Shown in pieces: positions 25,546-36,968 of a stretch of 64,000 nt of DNA. The DNA comes from DATKZH01 sp964475955. GTDB lineage: Bacteria > Planctomycetota > Planctomycetia > Pirellulales > Thermoguttaceae. Each line of letters begins with the position of its first letter. The stretch's first letter is position 1. The DNA lies in the NCBI GenBank assembly GCA_964475955.1, contig CAYYZY010000017.1, positions 1 through 64,000 on the forward strand, given 5' to 3'. Below the pieces are notes generated by a model. It was given only the letters and a program-made list of their open reading frames with translations. It searched no databases and was not told the DNA's origin. A program made the translations under genes and the position numbers.

Positions 25546-27402
25546 ATGAGACGCGGTATGGATTGTTTCCCGGGTGCGACAGACTCGGCTCGCAGCGCCA
25601 GCCGGCAGCCCCCACCAACCCGAAGCGCCAGCGAGGACTGCACACAAACCCGAAGCGCCAGCGAGGATCGCACATCGCCCCGACGCGCCGGCCTGCCTGC
25701 GAGCCGCGGGGGGACGCCGGCTCGCTGGCGCTCTGGGCCTCGGCGGCGCTTCGGGTCGGGGTGGGCGCGCGGGATCGGTTGCCGCGTCTTGCTGGCGCTG
25801 GCGACGGCACTAGCGGTCGGGTCGGCCCATGCCGCGGAAGATGACGTGCGCGCCCGACTGGAGAGGCTCCCGCAGCCGTGGAAGGAAGACGTCCACCGCG
25901 TGACGAGGCCGGAGTACGAGACGACCCTGCGATACTGGGCCGAGAAGCACGCGGGGCTCCTGTCGGTCGAACAGGCGGGCGCGTCAACCGAGGGCATGGG
26001 AATCTACCTGCTGGCGATCACCGACCAGTCGGTGCCGGCGGCCGACAAGCAGGTGGCGCTGGTCTCCTGCCTTCACGGCGGGCCCGAGCGGTCGGGCACG
26101 AGCACCGCACTGCATCTGGTCGAGTGGCTGCTCGGCGACTCGCCCGAGGCCGCCGAGACCCGCCGCAAGCAGATCGTGCTGGTGATGCCGATCGTCAACC
26201 CCCAGGCCTATTTCGAGACCGACCGCTTCGGCAACGCGCAGGGCATCGACCCCTACTCGGGCGGCGGCGCCGCGAACTGGGACCTGGCGACCATGACCTA
26301 CAAGTTGCTGGACGAGGCGCCGGAGATCGCCGCGTACCTCGAGGTCGTCGACCGCTACCGGCCCGAGGTGATCTGCGACCTGCACGGGATCGGGCTTCAG
26401 GAATATGCCCCCGATCGGCTGGGCGACCGCCGCATGTACCGGGGCCAGACGATGTTCGAGAGCACCGGCTCGTCCTATTCCAATCACACGCTCCGCCCCT
26501 GGGACTGGCGCGTTTTGGAGGCGATGGTGGCCGCCGGGCGCGAGGCGGGGTACCCCTCCGACCGAATCGAGGCCGACGCCCAGCAGACCGTCTGGGGTCA
26601 TGCCATCCGGCCTCTCTCCGGCAAGCTGTGGCGGGGGCGGCCCAACTTCTACACGGCCCAGTACGCCTACGCCCGCTACCACACCATGGTTTCCGTGATG
26701 GAAATCGGCTGGGAGGCTAGCGGCGTCGCCCGATTGCAGGGGCTTTTGCGGATCGGCAACGGCACGTGGCCGGGCGAGGGTGTGCCGGGTTATCCCGTCA
26801 ACCGAGTCGACGCGTTTTATGGCCACTTCGTCACGGGCTACGGCCGGACGGCCGAGGAGCGGCGGCGAAGCCGCGTCGAGCTGTGGAGCCGGCAGGAGCA
26901 CTTCCACCACGCCATGCTCTACCCCCAGACCGACGGGCGCGAGAGCTTCGTCGTGGCGGTGACCGACGAAGCGGCCAAGCTGCTCGACGCCGACAAAGGG
27001 GAGTTCCTGGAGAACCTCGAAGGCCGGGCAGGGTTCAACGTCGACGCGATTCGGGCGTTCGTCGAGGTGGGGCCGGAAGACAAGCTATCGGTCGCGCGCG
27101 GGGCGGCGCCGCCGGCCGCGGGGGTTCCGCCGATCGAGCGCGGGCTGGGGCTTCGCGTGCGCCTGCCCTATCGAGAGCTGGAACTGGTCGATCTGCGGCT
27201 CAACGGGCGCCCGGTGGCCGAGAGCCCGGCCGACGGCTATCGGCGCTGGGTAGCCAACGGGTTCACGCAAGTGCAGATCAATGTTCCGCCCGAGGCGGCC
27301 AAAGCGACCGGGCTGTTCGTGGTCACCTGCGCGTACGTACCCGGCGAGAAGCGATCGTACGGATGGACGCCGCCGCGGGAGGTGTTGGAACGGATCCGTT
27401 GA
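25546..27402 (+). CDS. Exported M14-family zinc carboxypeptidase-like protein with a repeat-extended leader
   Basis: 618 residues. AAGGAGG with eight-base spacing fixes the ATG at 25546. The first 75 residues are Arg/Ser-rich and come largely from a DNA repeat (RSASED occurs twice); only then comes a hydrophobic export segment (CRVLLALATALAVGSAHA) and the mature protein. The M14 fold is indicated by CLHGGPERSG (His177), DLHGIG (His280) and MEIGWE (Glu386, possible general base). The usual HxxE pair is HGGPE, one residue longer, so zinc binding may differ from the standard. A C-terminal beta domain follows (about 500-618). The processed peptide or sugar-peptide substrate is unknown. Confidence 0.8.
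   Translation: MRRGMDCFPGATDSARSASRQPPPTRSASEDCTQTRSASEDRTSPRRAGLPASRGGTPARWRSGPRRRFGSGWARGIGCRVLLALATALAVGSAHAAEDDVRARLERLPQPWKEDVHRVTRPEYETTLRYWAEKHAGLLSVEQAGASTEGMGIYLLAITDQSVPAADKQVALVSCLHGGPERSGTSTALHLVEWLLGDSPEAAETRRKQIVLVMPIVNPQAYFETDRFGNAQGIDPYSGGGAANWDLATMTYKLLDEAPEIAAYLEVVDRYRPEVICDLHGIGLQEYAPDRLGDRRMYRGQTMFESTGSSYSNHTLRPWDWRVLEAMVAAGREAGYPSDRIEADAQQTVWGHAIRPLSGKLWRGRPNFYTAQYAYARYHTMVSVMEIGWEASGVARLQGLLRIGNGTWPGEGVPGYPVNRVDAFYGHFVTGYGRTAEERRRSRVELWSRQEHFHHAMLYPQTDGRESFVVAVTDEAAKLLDADKGEFLENLEGRAGFNVDAIRAFVEVGPEDKLSVARGAAPPAAGVPPIERGLGLRVRLPYRELELVDLRLNGRPVAESPADGYRRWVANGFTQVQINVPPEAAKATGLFVVTCAYVPGEKRSYGWTPPREVLERIR
25618..25667. repeat. Two direct copies of ACCCGAAGCGCCAGCGAGGA inside the M14 leader
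   Basis: Copies at 25618-25637 and 25648-25667 are identical over 20 bases with a 30-base period. A third copy on the opposite strand lies at 27566-27585 downstream of the gene. In the coding frame each copy reads TRSASED. Confidence 0.85.
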
Positions 27403-27536
27403 GGCTCCGCAGGGCGGGTCAGGCCGACGTCAGCCCGGGGTGTCTGTGTGGTCGAGCGCACCGAGCCCACAGGCTTGCGAATTCCGGGGGCACGCTGCGC
27501 TCGCGTCCGCCCACCTTGACGCGGGAAGTGCTGGAG

Positions 27537-27625
27537 CGGATCACGTCTGGCTGAAGGCGTCCATATCCTCGCTGGCGCTTCGGGTGGGTGTCAACGGCGG
27601 ATCACCTCTGGCTGAGGGAATCCAT
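27537..27625. repeat. 28-base direct repeat and an inverted copy of the M14-leader repeat
   Basis: 27537-27564 and 27598-27625 are near-identical (CGGATCACGTCTGGCTGA and CGGATCACCTCTGGCTGA, both ending CCAT). Just before the first, 27517-27554 would read REVLERITSG, echoing the M14 C-terminus REVLERIR, which suggests a duplicated gene tail. The second copy overlaps the 3' end of the following minus-strand gene. 27566-27585 is the exact reverse complement of the repeat at 25618. Confidence 0.7.
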
Positions 27626-28456
27626 GCTGCCGGGACTCGAATCCTCCCGGCGTTGCTTGGCCAACTGGGTGGCCATGGCCGAGGCACGCATCGCCGCCCG
27701 AATCTCTTGGGGGTGGAAGTAGGGCCTCCGGGAGCCGTTGGCGAACCGGAGTTGCTTTGCAGACAGTTCCTGCCAGCTCATGTCGTTGGCCAGGTGCCAG
27801 GTGGCGGCCTGGGCGACGCGCTGGGGCAACTTGCCGGCGCCGACCATGCGGCAGATCTCGTGGACCTCCACCCGGTCGGTGAATTCGGAGATCGGCTTGA
27901 TCTCGTACTTCATGGCGGGGCGGGGCTCATCCTTGCCGTGCTCGAGGCAGACGGTGGTGAGCTTGAGCTTTCCGACCTGCTCGGGGGCGACGTTGAAGAA
28001 GCCGCCTCCCATGCCGCCCATTCCCCCACCGCCCATTCCCATGCCACCCATTCCCATGCCGCCCATGCCGCCGCCCATGGCCTGCATGCCGCCGCCGGTA
28101 CGTCCGCCGCCACCGAGGCCGCCGCCGAGGCCGCCGCCACCGAGGCCGCCGCCGAGGCCGCCGCCCAGTCCTGCCTGGGCGAGGACGGGCACGCCGGCGA
28201 AAGCGTCGGGCAGTTTGACGGTGAGCGGCCTATTGGTCTTGTTTTCGATCAACACCCGGCACTGGGTCGAATCCTTGGGGATGAGCTGGACGCCGATCTG
28301 GCCGGCCTCCATGGCGGCGAACATCTCCACGGCCTCGGGGGCCGGTTTCGGGTTGCTGGCGTCTCGGTCCCCCGCGACGGCCATCGGAGACAGCAGGGCC
28401 ACGACAGCCAACCCAACCAGACAGCGCAAATACCCCGTTCGAATTCCCGACGTCAT
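27602..28456 (-). CDS. Exported Gly-rich protein of unknown function
   Basis: 284 residues. GAGGAG lies before the ATG at 28456. The signal peptide (LVGLAVVALLSPMAVA) ends near residue 28. Residues about 30-92 form a beta-type domain (IGVQLIPKDSTQCRVLIENKTNRPLTV), then a low-complexity stretch of about 60 residues made of GGG, GLGGG and GGMGMGG units, and then a second folded part with LKLTTVCLEHG and CRMVGAGKLPQRVAQAATWHLANDMSW. The repeat DNA at about 27995-28175 is slippage-prone, so length may vary between strains. The arrangement resembles secreted planctomycete proteins of no known role. Divergent from the pyrophosphatase. Confidence 0.75.
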   Translation of the reverse strand: MTSGIRTGYLRCLVGLAVVALLSPMAVAGDRDASNPKPAPEAVEMFAAMEAGQIGVQLIPKDSTQCRVLIENKTNRPLTVKLPDAFAGVPVLAQAGLGGGLGGGLGGGGLGGGLGGGGRTGGGMQAMGGGMGGMGMGGMGMGGGGMGGMGGGFFNVAPEQVGKLKLTTVCLEHGKDEPRPAMKYEIKPISEFTDRVEVHEICRMVGAGKLPQRVAQAATWHLANDMSWQELSAKQLRFANGSRRPYFHPQEIRAAMRASAMATQLAKQRREDSSPGSMDSLSQR

Positions 28457-29023
28457 GATCGATCTCCTCGCAAGACGTGACTCCGCGCCGCTCGCGCGAA
28501 GGAACCCCGGCCTCTACTCTCGCTCCAGCCTAATCCCTCGCGCATCGGAAGCCAAGCAGAATCCGCCAAATCGGCCTCACCGGCCGCCGTGGGGGGCTTT
28601 GGGACGACGGGCTCGTGGGGCCGCGAGGCCCGATCGGGGGGGCGGACCACCCGAACGGGGTGCATGCGACCCGGCTGGTCGACGTGGTCGAACGGGTTTC
28701 TCCCGCCAGCGCGGTCCCACCTTTGAAGCTGCGGGGCAAGGGTGCCCAAATCCCGCAATCGTTTCGACCGGAGGCGTGCTATGGTTGACAGTCCGCGCGG
28801 CGGTTCCCTAGAATCGGCAGCTTCGCCGGACGCGTTGGCTGGTTCTCCTAGATGATCGAGCGCGATTCTGGCCCGAACTGTAGGGAACATGCCTTCCGCG
28901 GCGTTCGGGCGCCGCGGAGACCGCAAAACGGTCCCGGAGTCGGTGCCTACCGTGGCAGCCGGCGCGCCGCGGAATCGCGCACGGTGATTTGGCTCCTCTC
29001 AACCAGATAAGGATTGAGCAAGC
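28457..29023. other. Long divergent spacer and leader of the pyrophosphatase gene
   Basis: No supported gene. Besides the promoter at 28785, a hairpin CCGCGGCG/CGCCGCGG (28896-28903 and 28910-28917, six-base loop) lies in the predicted 5' leader of about 200 bases before the hppA start. Confidence 0.45.
28785..28814 (+). promoter_or_regulatory. Sigma-70-type promoter for the membrane pyrophosphatase
   Basis: TTGACA (28785-28790) and TAGAAT (28809-28814) with an 18-base spacer, among the best consensus promoters in the window. It implies a leader of about 200 bases before the ATG at 29024. Confidence 0.55.
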
Positions 29024-31825
<2,802 letters not shown>

Positions 31826-31865
31826 CGGGCGACGCCCACCGCGCATCCGGTTTGCGTATACGCTT

Positions 31866-31909
31866 CGAGGGTGGCTGGCCCAAAGGTCCGCCACCCTCGG
31901 GCGTTTCTT
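31866..31909 (+). terminator. Probable intrinsic terminator of hppA
   Basis: A perfect 10-bp stem CGAGGGTGGC/GCCACCCTCG (31866-31875 and 31890-31899) with a 14-base loop, followed by GGCGTTTCTT, begins 40 bases after the hppA stop. Confidence 0.55.
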
Positions 31910-32117
31910 GGGGCCGTGCGGTCGTCGGCGTGGCCGTCGACAACGGGGCGCCCGTCCGACAAAATAGACGCGACCTGTGACGAGAGGGTGCGAAGCCGGC
32001 CTCGATGATCTTCGCGCCCGATGGCCAGGGTCGAGTCGCGAGCAGCGAGCGACCATGGCGACCGTTGATGGTGTGCCGTCGCTTACGGGTGGCTCTTGGA
32101 CCGAAAGGGAAACCGCA

Positions 32118-33374
32118 ATGGAGCGAAGCACGCGAGTGGACCGAAGCGTCGAGCAGCTTTCCCGTCGAGAGTTGCTACAGGCGGGCGCGGCGGCGGGTGC
32201 GGCGATGTGCGTCGGGCGGTACGCGGCCGGCTCCTCGGCCGCGTCGCCCGCGTTGGCCGAGGCGATCGCCAAACTCCGCTACCTGACCCCGCCCGAGGCG
32301 TTCCGCGAATTCAACCGCGAGAAACCGCGCATCGACCAGTTGCCGGAAGACAAGCTCCGCGAGGTCGGCCTCCATCGCGACACCTGGAAGTTGGAAGTCG
32401 TCCCCGACCCCCAGAGCAACCCGAAAGTGGAAAACCCGCTCTCCGAGGAGCGGGGGACGGCGCTGGACTGGTCGGGCCTGATGAAGCTGGCCGAGAAGCA
32501 CGCCGTCCGCTTCCTCCACGTGCTCACCTGCACGAACATGGCGAAGCCTCTCGGAATGGGGCTCTGGGAGGGCGTGCCGTTGCGGGAGGTCGTTTGGCGC
32601 GCGCAACCGAAGGCGAACGTGCGCCGCGTCTACTACCACGGATTCCACAACGACGACCCCCAGCAGCGCTTCATCAGTTCGCTCACCATAGCACGCGTGC
32701 TCGAAGACCCGCCCGGCGAGCTGCCCGTCATCCTCGCCTACCGGCTCAACGGGCAGTGGCTCGGGCCGAGGAACGGGGGCCCGGTGCGGATGATCGTTCC
32801 CGGCGTGTACGCCAACAAGTCGGTCAAGTGGCTGACGCGCGTGGTGCTGACCAACGACTACCAGGGCAACGACACGTACGCCGAGTGGAACAACGACGTC
32901 GAGTCGCCGATGAAGACCCAGGCCGGCTTCCTCGACCCGCCGGCCCGGGCGAAAGCCGGCCGGCCGGTGCCGCTGGTCGGCTTTGCGCAGGTCGGCATGT
33001 CGGGCCTGCGGCGCGTGCAGTACTCGATCGGCACGGAGGAGAAGCCCCCTGCCGACGCCCCCTACTTCACCCGGGCCGACTGGACCGACGCCCAAATCCT
33101 CCCGCCGCCGGGAGACTGGGGCGGAGGACTGGCCGACGGAAAGCTGCCGCCGGTGCCGCTCCAGTTCGACCCGGCCACCGGGCGCCCCCGCACGTGGCCC
33201 CTTCGCTACACCCTCGCCCACTGGGCCGCCCTGGCCCCGGGCCTGGAGCCGGGCCGGTACTATGTCCGCTGCCGGACCATCGACCAGCGCGCCTGCGCCC
33301 AGCCCATGCCCCGGCCGCTCCCCAAGTCGGGCGCCAACGCCATCCAGCAGGTGCCGCTGCTCGTGGAGGGGTGA
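32118..33374 (+). CDS. Tat-exported sulfite-oxidase-fold molybdopterin oxidoreductase
   Basis: 418 residues. A Tat motif (QLSRRELLQAG) and Ala-rich signal precede the mature part, so the ATG at 32118 is taken; an ATG at 32055 is also in frame but would put 21 residues before it. The molybdopterin domain shows FLHVLTCTNMAKPLGMG with Cys138 as the likely molybdenum ligand, GLWEGVPLREVVWRA, the GPVRMIVPGVYANKSVKWL block typical of the sulfite oxidase fold, and a C-terminal dimerisation-like domain ending in the YYVRCRTID strand. Substrate unknown; no haem or subunit gene is adjacent. It converges on bcp with a 13-base gap. Confidence 0.88.
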   Translation: MERSTRVDRSVEQLSRRELLQAGAAAGAAMCVGRYAAGSSAASPALAEAIAKLRYLTPPEAFREFNREKPRIDQLPEDKLREVGLHRDTWKLEVVPDPQSNPKVENPLSEERGTALDWSGLMKLAEKHAVRFLHVLTCTNMAKPLGMGLWEGVPLREVVWRAQPKANVRRVYYHGFHNDDPQQRFISSLTIARVLEDPPGELPVILAYRLNGQWLGPRNGGPVRMIVPGVYANKSVKWLTRVVLTNDYQGNDTYAEWNNDVESPMKTQAGFLDPPARAKAGRPVPLVGFAQVGMSGLRRVQYSIGTEEKPPADAPYFTRADWTDAQILPPPGDWGGGLADGKLPPVPLQFDPATGRPRTWPLRYTLAHWAALAPGLEPGRYYVRCRTIDQRACAQPMPRPLPKSGANAIQQVPLLVEG

Positions 33375-33387
33375 CGGGGGACGGCGC

Positions 33388-33858
33388 TTAGAGCGCTTCC
33401 AGCGCCGCCAGCACCTGGTCGTCGTGGCCGTCGACCTGGACGCTCTTCCAGACCTTGCGCACGACGCCCTGCGCGTCGATCAGGAAGGTCGATCGCTGGA
33501 TACCCATCGAGGTCTTGCCGAAGCGGGTCTTCTCGCGCCACGCGCCGTATTTCTCGGCCACCTTGTGCTGGGTGTCGGCCAGAAGCGGGAAGTTGAGGCC
33601 GTGCTTGTCGCGGAATTTCTGGTGGCTTTCGACCGGGTCGGCGCTGACGCCGAGCACGGCGGCCCCCCGCTCGGCGAGGTCCGCCTTGCGGTCGCGGAAC
33701 GCGCAGGCCTCGCGCGTGCAGCCGGGCGTGTCGTCGCGGGGATAGAAGTAGAGCACGACGGGCTTGCCGCGCAACGCGCTCAGCTTCACCTTCGTGCCGT
33801 CGTCGGCCGGGAGCGTGAAATCGGGGGCCTTCTTGCCCACCTCGACCCAATCGCCCAT
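33388..33858 (-). CDS. bcp: Thioredoxin-dependent peroxiredoxin, Bcp type
   Basis: 156 residues, the normal length. The peroxidatic motif YPRDDTPGCTREACAF contains the active cysteine and, five residues later, the resolving cysteine typical of Bcp/PrxQ. APDFTLPADDG and VLGVSADPVESHQKF are also diagnostic. It reduces hydroperoxides with thioredoxin in the cytoplasm. No signal peptide. No OxyR or other regulator is adjacent. Confidence 0.93.
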   Translation of the reverse strand: MGDWVEVGKKAPDFTLPADDGTKVKLSALRGKPVVLYFYPRDDTPGCTREACAFRDRKADLAERGAAVLGVSADPVESHQKFRDKHGLNFPLLADTQHKVAEKYGAWREKTRFGKTSMGIQRSTFLIDAQGVVRKVWKSVQVDGHDDQVLAALEAL

Positions 33859-34084
33859 GGTTCAGTCTCCGCTTGTGCTCGGGGGACGACTCGGGCCCTA
33901 CCGGGGCCGAAGAATGATAGCGCGGCGGTGCCGGCCGGGCAAGCGGGGATGGGGATAGTCCTTTCGGGGGGGGCTCTGCCGGCCGAACCTCTTCCCGGGA
34001 CCGGGTGTCGGACACTACAATAGGGCGTATCGAGGCCCGTTCGGCATCACCATCACGGCGTATCCCCCTCCCGAGTAGGAAAGG

Positions 34085-34528
34085 ATGATTGTGGATTCAA
34101 GTTCCGCCGGCTCGCAGGCGGCGTCGGCGTCCCGGTCCGACCGGGCCCTGGAGCGAGCGCTCGTCGCCGCGCGAACCGCCGACGAAAACCGCGGCCGCGA
34201 CATTGCCATTCTCGACCTCCGCGACCTGACGACCTTCTTCGACTACTTCGTCATCGTCACCGGCACCAGCCGACGGCAACTGCACGCGATTAGCGAGGAG
34301 ATCGACCACGCCCTGGAGGACGGCCTCGGCGATCGCCGCATGGGAATCGAAGGCTACGACGAAAGCCGCTGGATCCTGCTCGATTACGGCGACGTCGTCG
34401 TCCACATGTTCGAGCCCGAAACCCGCGACTACTACGCCCTGGAACAGCTCTGGGCCCAGGCCGGGCGCGTGCCGTTCGAGTCCCGCTTCGCCTCCTCGCC
34501 CGAGGGGCACGGAACGCAGGCCGGCTAG
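34085..34528 (+). CDS. rsfS: Ribosomal silencing factor RsfS
   Basis: 147 residues. The RsfS core is clear: GRDIAILDLRDLTTFFDYFVIVTGTSRRQ, then the IEGYDESRWILLDYGDVVVHMF segment. RsfS binds ribosomal protein L14 and keeps subunits apart when nutrients are short. The first 30 residues are an Ala/Ser/Arg tail with no homology. AGGAAAGG is just before the ATG. It is followed two bases later by argS, so the two are co-transcribed and probably coupled. Confidence 0.93.
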   Translation: MIVDSSSAGSQAASASRSDRALERALVAARTADENRGRDIAILDLRDLTTFFDYFVIVTGTSRRQLHAISEEIDHALEDGLGDRRMGIEGYDESRWILLDYGDVVVHMFEPETRDYYALEQLWAQAGRVPFESRFASSPEGHGTQAG

Positions 34529-34530
34529 CC

Positions 34531-36495
34531 GTGAGCATCCTCCTCGAACTGACCGACCGATTTCGCCGGGCGTTGGCCGAATTGGTCGACGATCCCGAGC
34601 CGCTCTTGGACCTGGTGCGCCGCAGCCAGGACCCCCGCTTCGGCGACTACCAGGCGAACCTGGCCATGCCGCTGGCCAAGCGGCTTGCGCGCCCCCCACG
34701 CGACGTGGCCGCCGAGATCGTCGAGCGCCTCCGGGTCGACGACCTCTGCCGCGCGCCCGAGGTGGCCGGGCCGGGCTTCATCAACCTCACCGTGCGCGAC
34801 GACCGGCTCGCCGAGCGCCTGGCCGCCGCGGTGGACGACCCCCGGCTGGCCCTCGCCGCGACCGACGCGCCGCGGACCTACCTGATCGACTTCTCCGCCC
34901 CCAACGTGGCCAAGCCGATGCACGTCGGACACATCCGCTCCACGGTGATCGGCGCGAGCCTCGCCTCCATCCTCCGCTTCCTCGGCCACCGGGTGATCAC
35001 CGACAACCACCTGGGCGACTGGGGCACCCAGTTCGGGATGATCATCTACGGGTACAAGCACTTCCTCGACGAGGTCGCCTACCGCCAAAACGCCGTCGAG
35101 GAGCTGGCCCGGCTCTACCAGTTGGTCCGCAAGCTGTGCGACTATCCCGAACTCAAAGCGAAAGTGCCGAAGGATCGCGAACGGCTCGACGCCGCCCAGG
35201 CTGCGTTGGAGAAGAAGCACCTCGAAGCGGGCGAGAAGCCCGATAAGAAGATGCGAAAGGAGCTTCGTCGTCTGGAAAAGGCGGTCGAGGAGGCGCGGAC
35301 TGAATGGGAGTGGCACAAGTTCGGAGTCGGCGTCCTCGAGCACGACCCCGAACTCGCCCCGCTCCTGGCCGAGCATGCCGGCGTCGGCTCGGCCGTTCTG
35401 GCCGAAACGGCCAAGCTGCACGCGGGCGACGAGGAGAACCTGCGCCTCTGGCGCGAGTTCCTCCCGGCCTGCCTCGAAGCGCTCGACGCCGTGTACCGCC
35501 GGATCGACGTCTCCTTCGATCACACCTTGGGCGAAAGCTTCTATCACGACCGGCTCGAGGCGACCGTCGACGAGCTGGTCCGCGCCGGCGTGACGCGCGA
35601 GAGCGACGGGGCCGTCTGCGTCTTCTTCGAGGGCCAGGACGTGCCGATGATCGTGCGCAAGAAGGACGGCGCGTTCCTCTACGCCACGACCGACCTGGCC
35701 ACGCTCCGCTACCGCATGGAGACCTTCCACCCCGACGCCGTCCTCTACGTGGTCGACCACCGCCAGAGCCTCCACTTCGAGCAACTCTTCGCCACCGCCC
35801 GGCGCATGGGCTACCGCGACGTGGAACTGGTGCACGTCAGCTTCGGCACCGTGCTCGGCGACGACAAGCGCCCGTTCAAGACCCGCTCCGGCGACACGGT
35901 GGGCCTCGAAGGGCTCTTGGACGAGGCGGTCCGCCGCGCCGCCGAGATCGTCGCCGCCAACGACGACGCCAAACGCGACGGCCCCGAGCTGTCGCCGGAG
36001 GAGCGCGCCCGGGTGGCCGAGATCGTGGGTACCGGGGCGATCGTCTACGCCGACCTGTCGCACAACCGGACCAGCGACTACGTGTTCAACTACGACAAGA
36101 TGCTGGCCATGAACGGCAACACGGGCACGTACATGCAGTACGCGTACGCCCGGGTGCGAAGCATGTTCGCCAAGGGGAACGTCGACGTCGAGGCGCTCCG
36201 CTCGTCGGGCACGCCGATCCGGCTCGACACGCCCGCCGAACGCGCGCTCGGCCTGGAACTGCTCCGTTTCAGCGAAGCGCTGGAGCTGACGTCGGCCGAC
36301 TACCGCCCCAACCAGTTGACGAGCTACCTGTTCGAGCTGTCGAACCACTTCTCCACGTTCTACGAGCAGTGCCCCGTGCTCAAGGCCGAGCCGGCCGCCC
36401 TCCGCGCGAGCCGCCTCCTCCTTTGCGACCTCACCGCGCGCACCATCCGCAAGGGCCTCGAACTGCTGGGCATCAAGGTGGTCGAAAAGATGTAG
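34531..36495 (+). CDS. argS: Arginyl-tRNA synthetase
   Basis: 654 residues from a GTG two bases after the rsfS stop. It charges tRNA-Arg. The HIGH-like motif is MHVGHIRST after IDFSAPNVAKP, and ITDNHLGDWGTQFGM follows as in class Ia ArgRS. The N-terminal additional domain (about residues 1-95) and C-terminal anticodon-binding helical domain (GNTGTYMQYAYARVRSM, LTSYLFELSNHFSTFYE) are present. A Lys/Glu-rich helical insert lies at about residues 205-255 (KKMRKELRRLEKAVEEA), making the protein longer than the usual 550-590; such inserts are seen in some PVC members. Confidence 0.95.
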   Translation: MSILLELTDRFRRALAELVDDPEPLLDLVRRSQDPRFGDYQANLAMPLAKRLARPPRDVAAEIVERLRVDDLCRAPEVAGPGFINLTVRDDRLAERLAAAVDDPRLALAATDAPRTYLIDFSAPNVAKPMHVGHIRSTVIGASLASILRFLGHRVITDNHLGDWGTQFGMIIYGYKHFLDEVAYRQNAVEELARLYQLVRKLCDYPELKAKVPKDRERLDAAQAALEKKHLEAGEKPDKKMRKELRRLEKAVEEARTEWEWHKFGVGVLEHDPELAPLLAEHAGVGSAVLAETAKLHAGDEENLRLWREFLPACLEALDAVYRRIDVSFDHTLGESFYHDRLEATVDELVRAGVTRESDGAVCVFFEGQDVPMIVRKKDGAFLYATTDLATLRYRMETFHPDAVLYVVDHRQSLHFEQLFATARRMGYRDVELVHVSFGTVLGDDKRPFKTRSGDTVGLEGLLDEAVRRAAEIVAANDDAKRDGPELSPEERARVAEIVGTGAIVYADLSHNRTSDYVFNYDKMLAMNGNTGTYMQYAYARVRSMFAKGNVDVEALRSSGTPIRLDTPAERALGLELLRFSEALELTSADYRPNQLTSYLFELSNHFSTFYEQCPVLKAEPAALRASRLLLCDLTARTIRKGLELLGIKVVEKM

Positions 36496-36968
36496 CGCGC
36501 GTGGGACGCCCCAGCCCCCGCGGTCATCGTCACGACGCCCTTCCATTGTGACGACGCTTCGCGGCGTCACACAACGCCCGGACGCTTCGCGTCCCGGCAT
36601 CGCCGCAGACCGCTCACCCACTGGTTGTGTGGCCGTTCGGACGCGAAGCGTCGCAACGAGGGAATGGAGGTCTCTCTCCACTGCGCGCGGCGGTCGCCCT
36701 CGCGGGCGCCGCGAAACGGAGCTTGCTGTGGCTGGCATATCGGTCGCCGCGCGTTCTGAACAAGTGCTGCGGCAGTGCTCCTACCGGGGGGGGGTGGGCC
36801 GTGGTTCGATGCGGCAGCCGTTGACTGGTGGCCGTGGATTCCAAGCGGCAGGCATCGGGCGCATCGGATGTTCACGGTGTGAGAGGGCCGCGCGCCTATG
36901 GCAATCGCTGCCGGTGCGGTATAACGGGGGGGCGGATCGACAGGGCCTATCGGTACGGGAGGTCACCG
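36496..36968. other. Repeat-bearing spacer with GACGCTTCGCGTC-type palindromes
   Basis: No gene. It holds several short palindromes built on GACGCTTCGCGTC (36581-36593) and its complement GACGCGAAGCGTC (36640-36652), plus GTGACGACGCTTCGCGGCGTCAC (36549-36571). The same motif occurs at 42970-43020. The start of the next gene has a good GGGAGG (36958-36963). Confidence 0.6.

Noticed and set aside
27995..28175. Regular repeats considered as a CRISPR array
   Set aside because: They are in-frame Gly/Met codon repeats of a secreted protein, without spacers of constant size.
28453..28926. Open frame of 157 codons in the spacer before hppA
   Set aside because: No ribosome site, Arg/Pro-rich composition, and it overlaps the predicted promoter of hppA on the other strand.
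34525..36738. Minus-strand open frame opposite argS
   Set aside because: argS is unmistakable on the plus strand and the opposite frame has no family resemblance.
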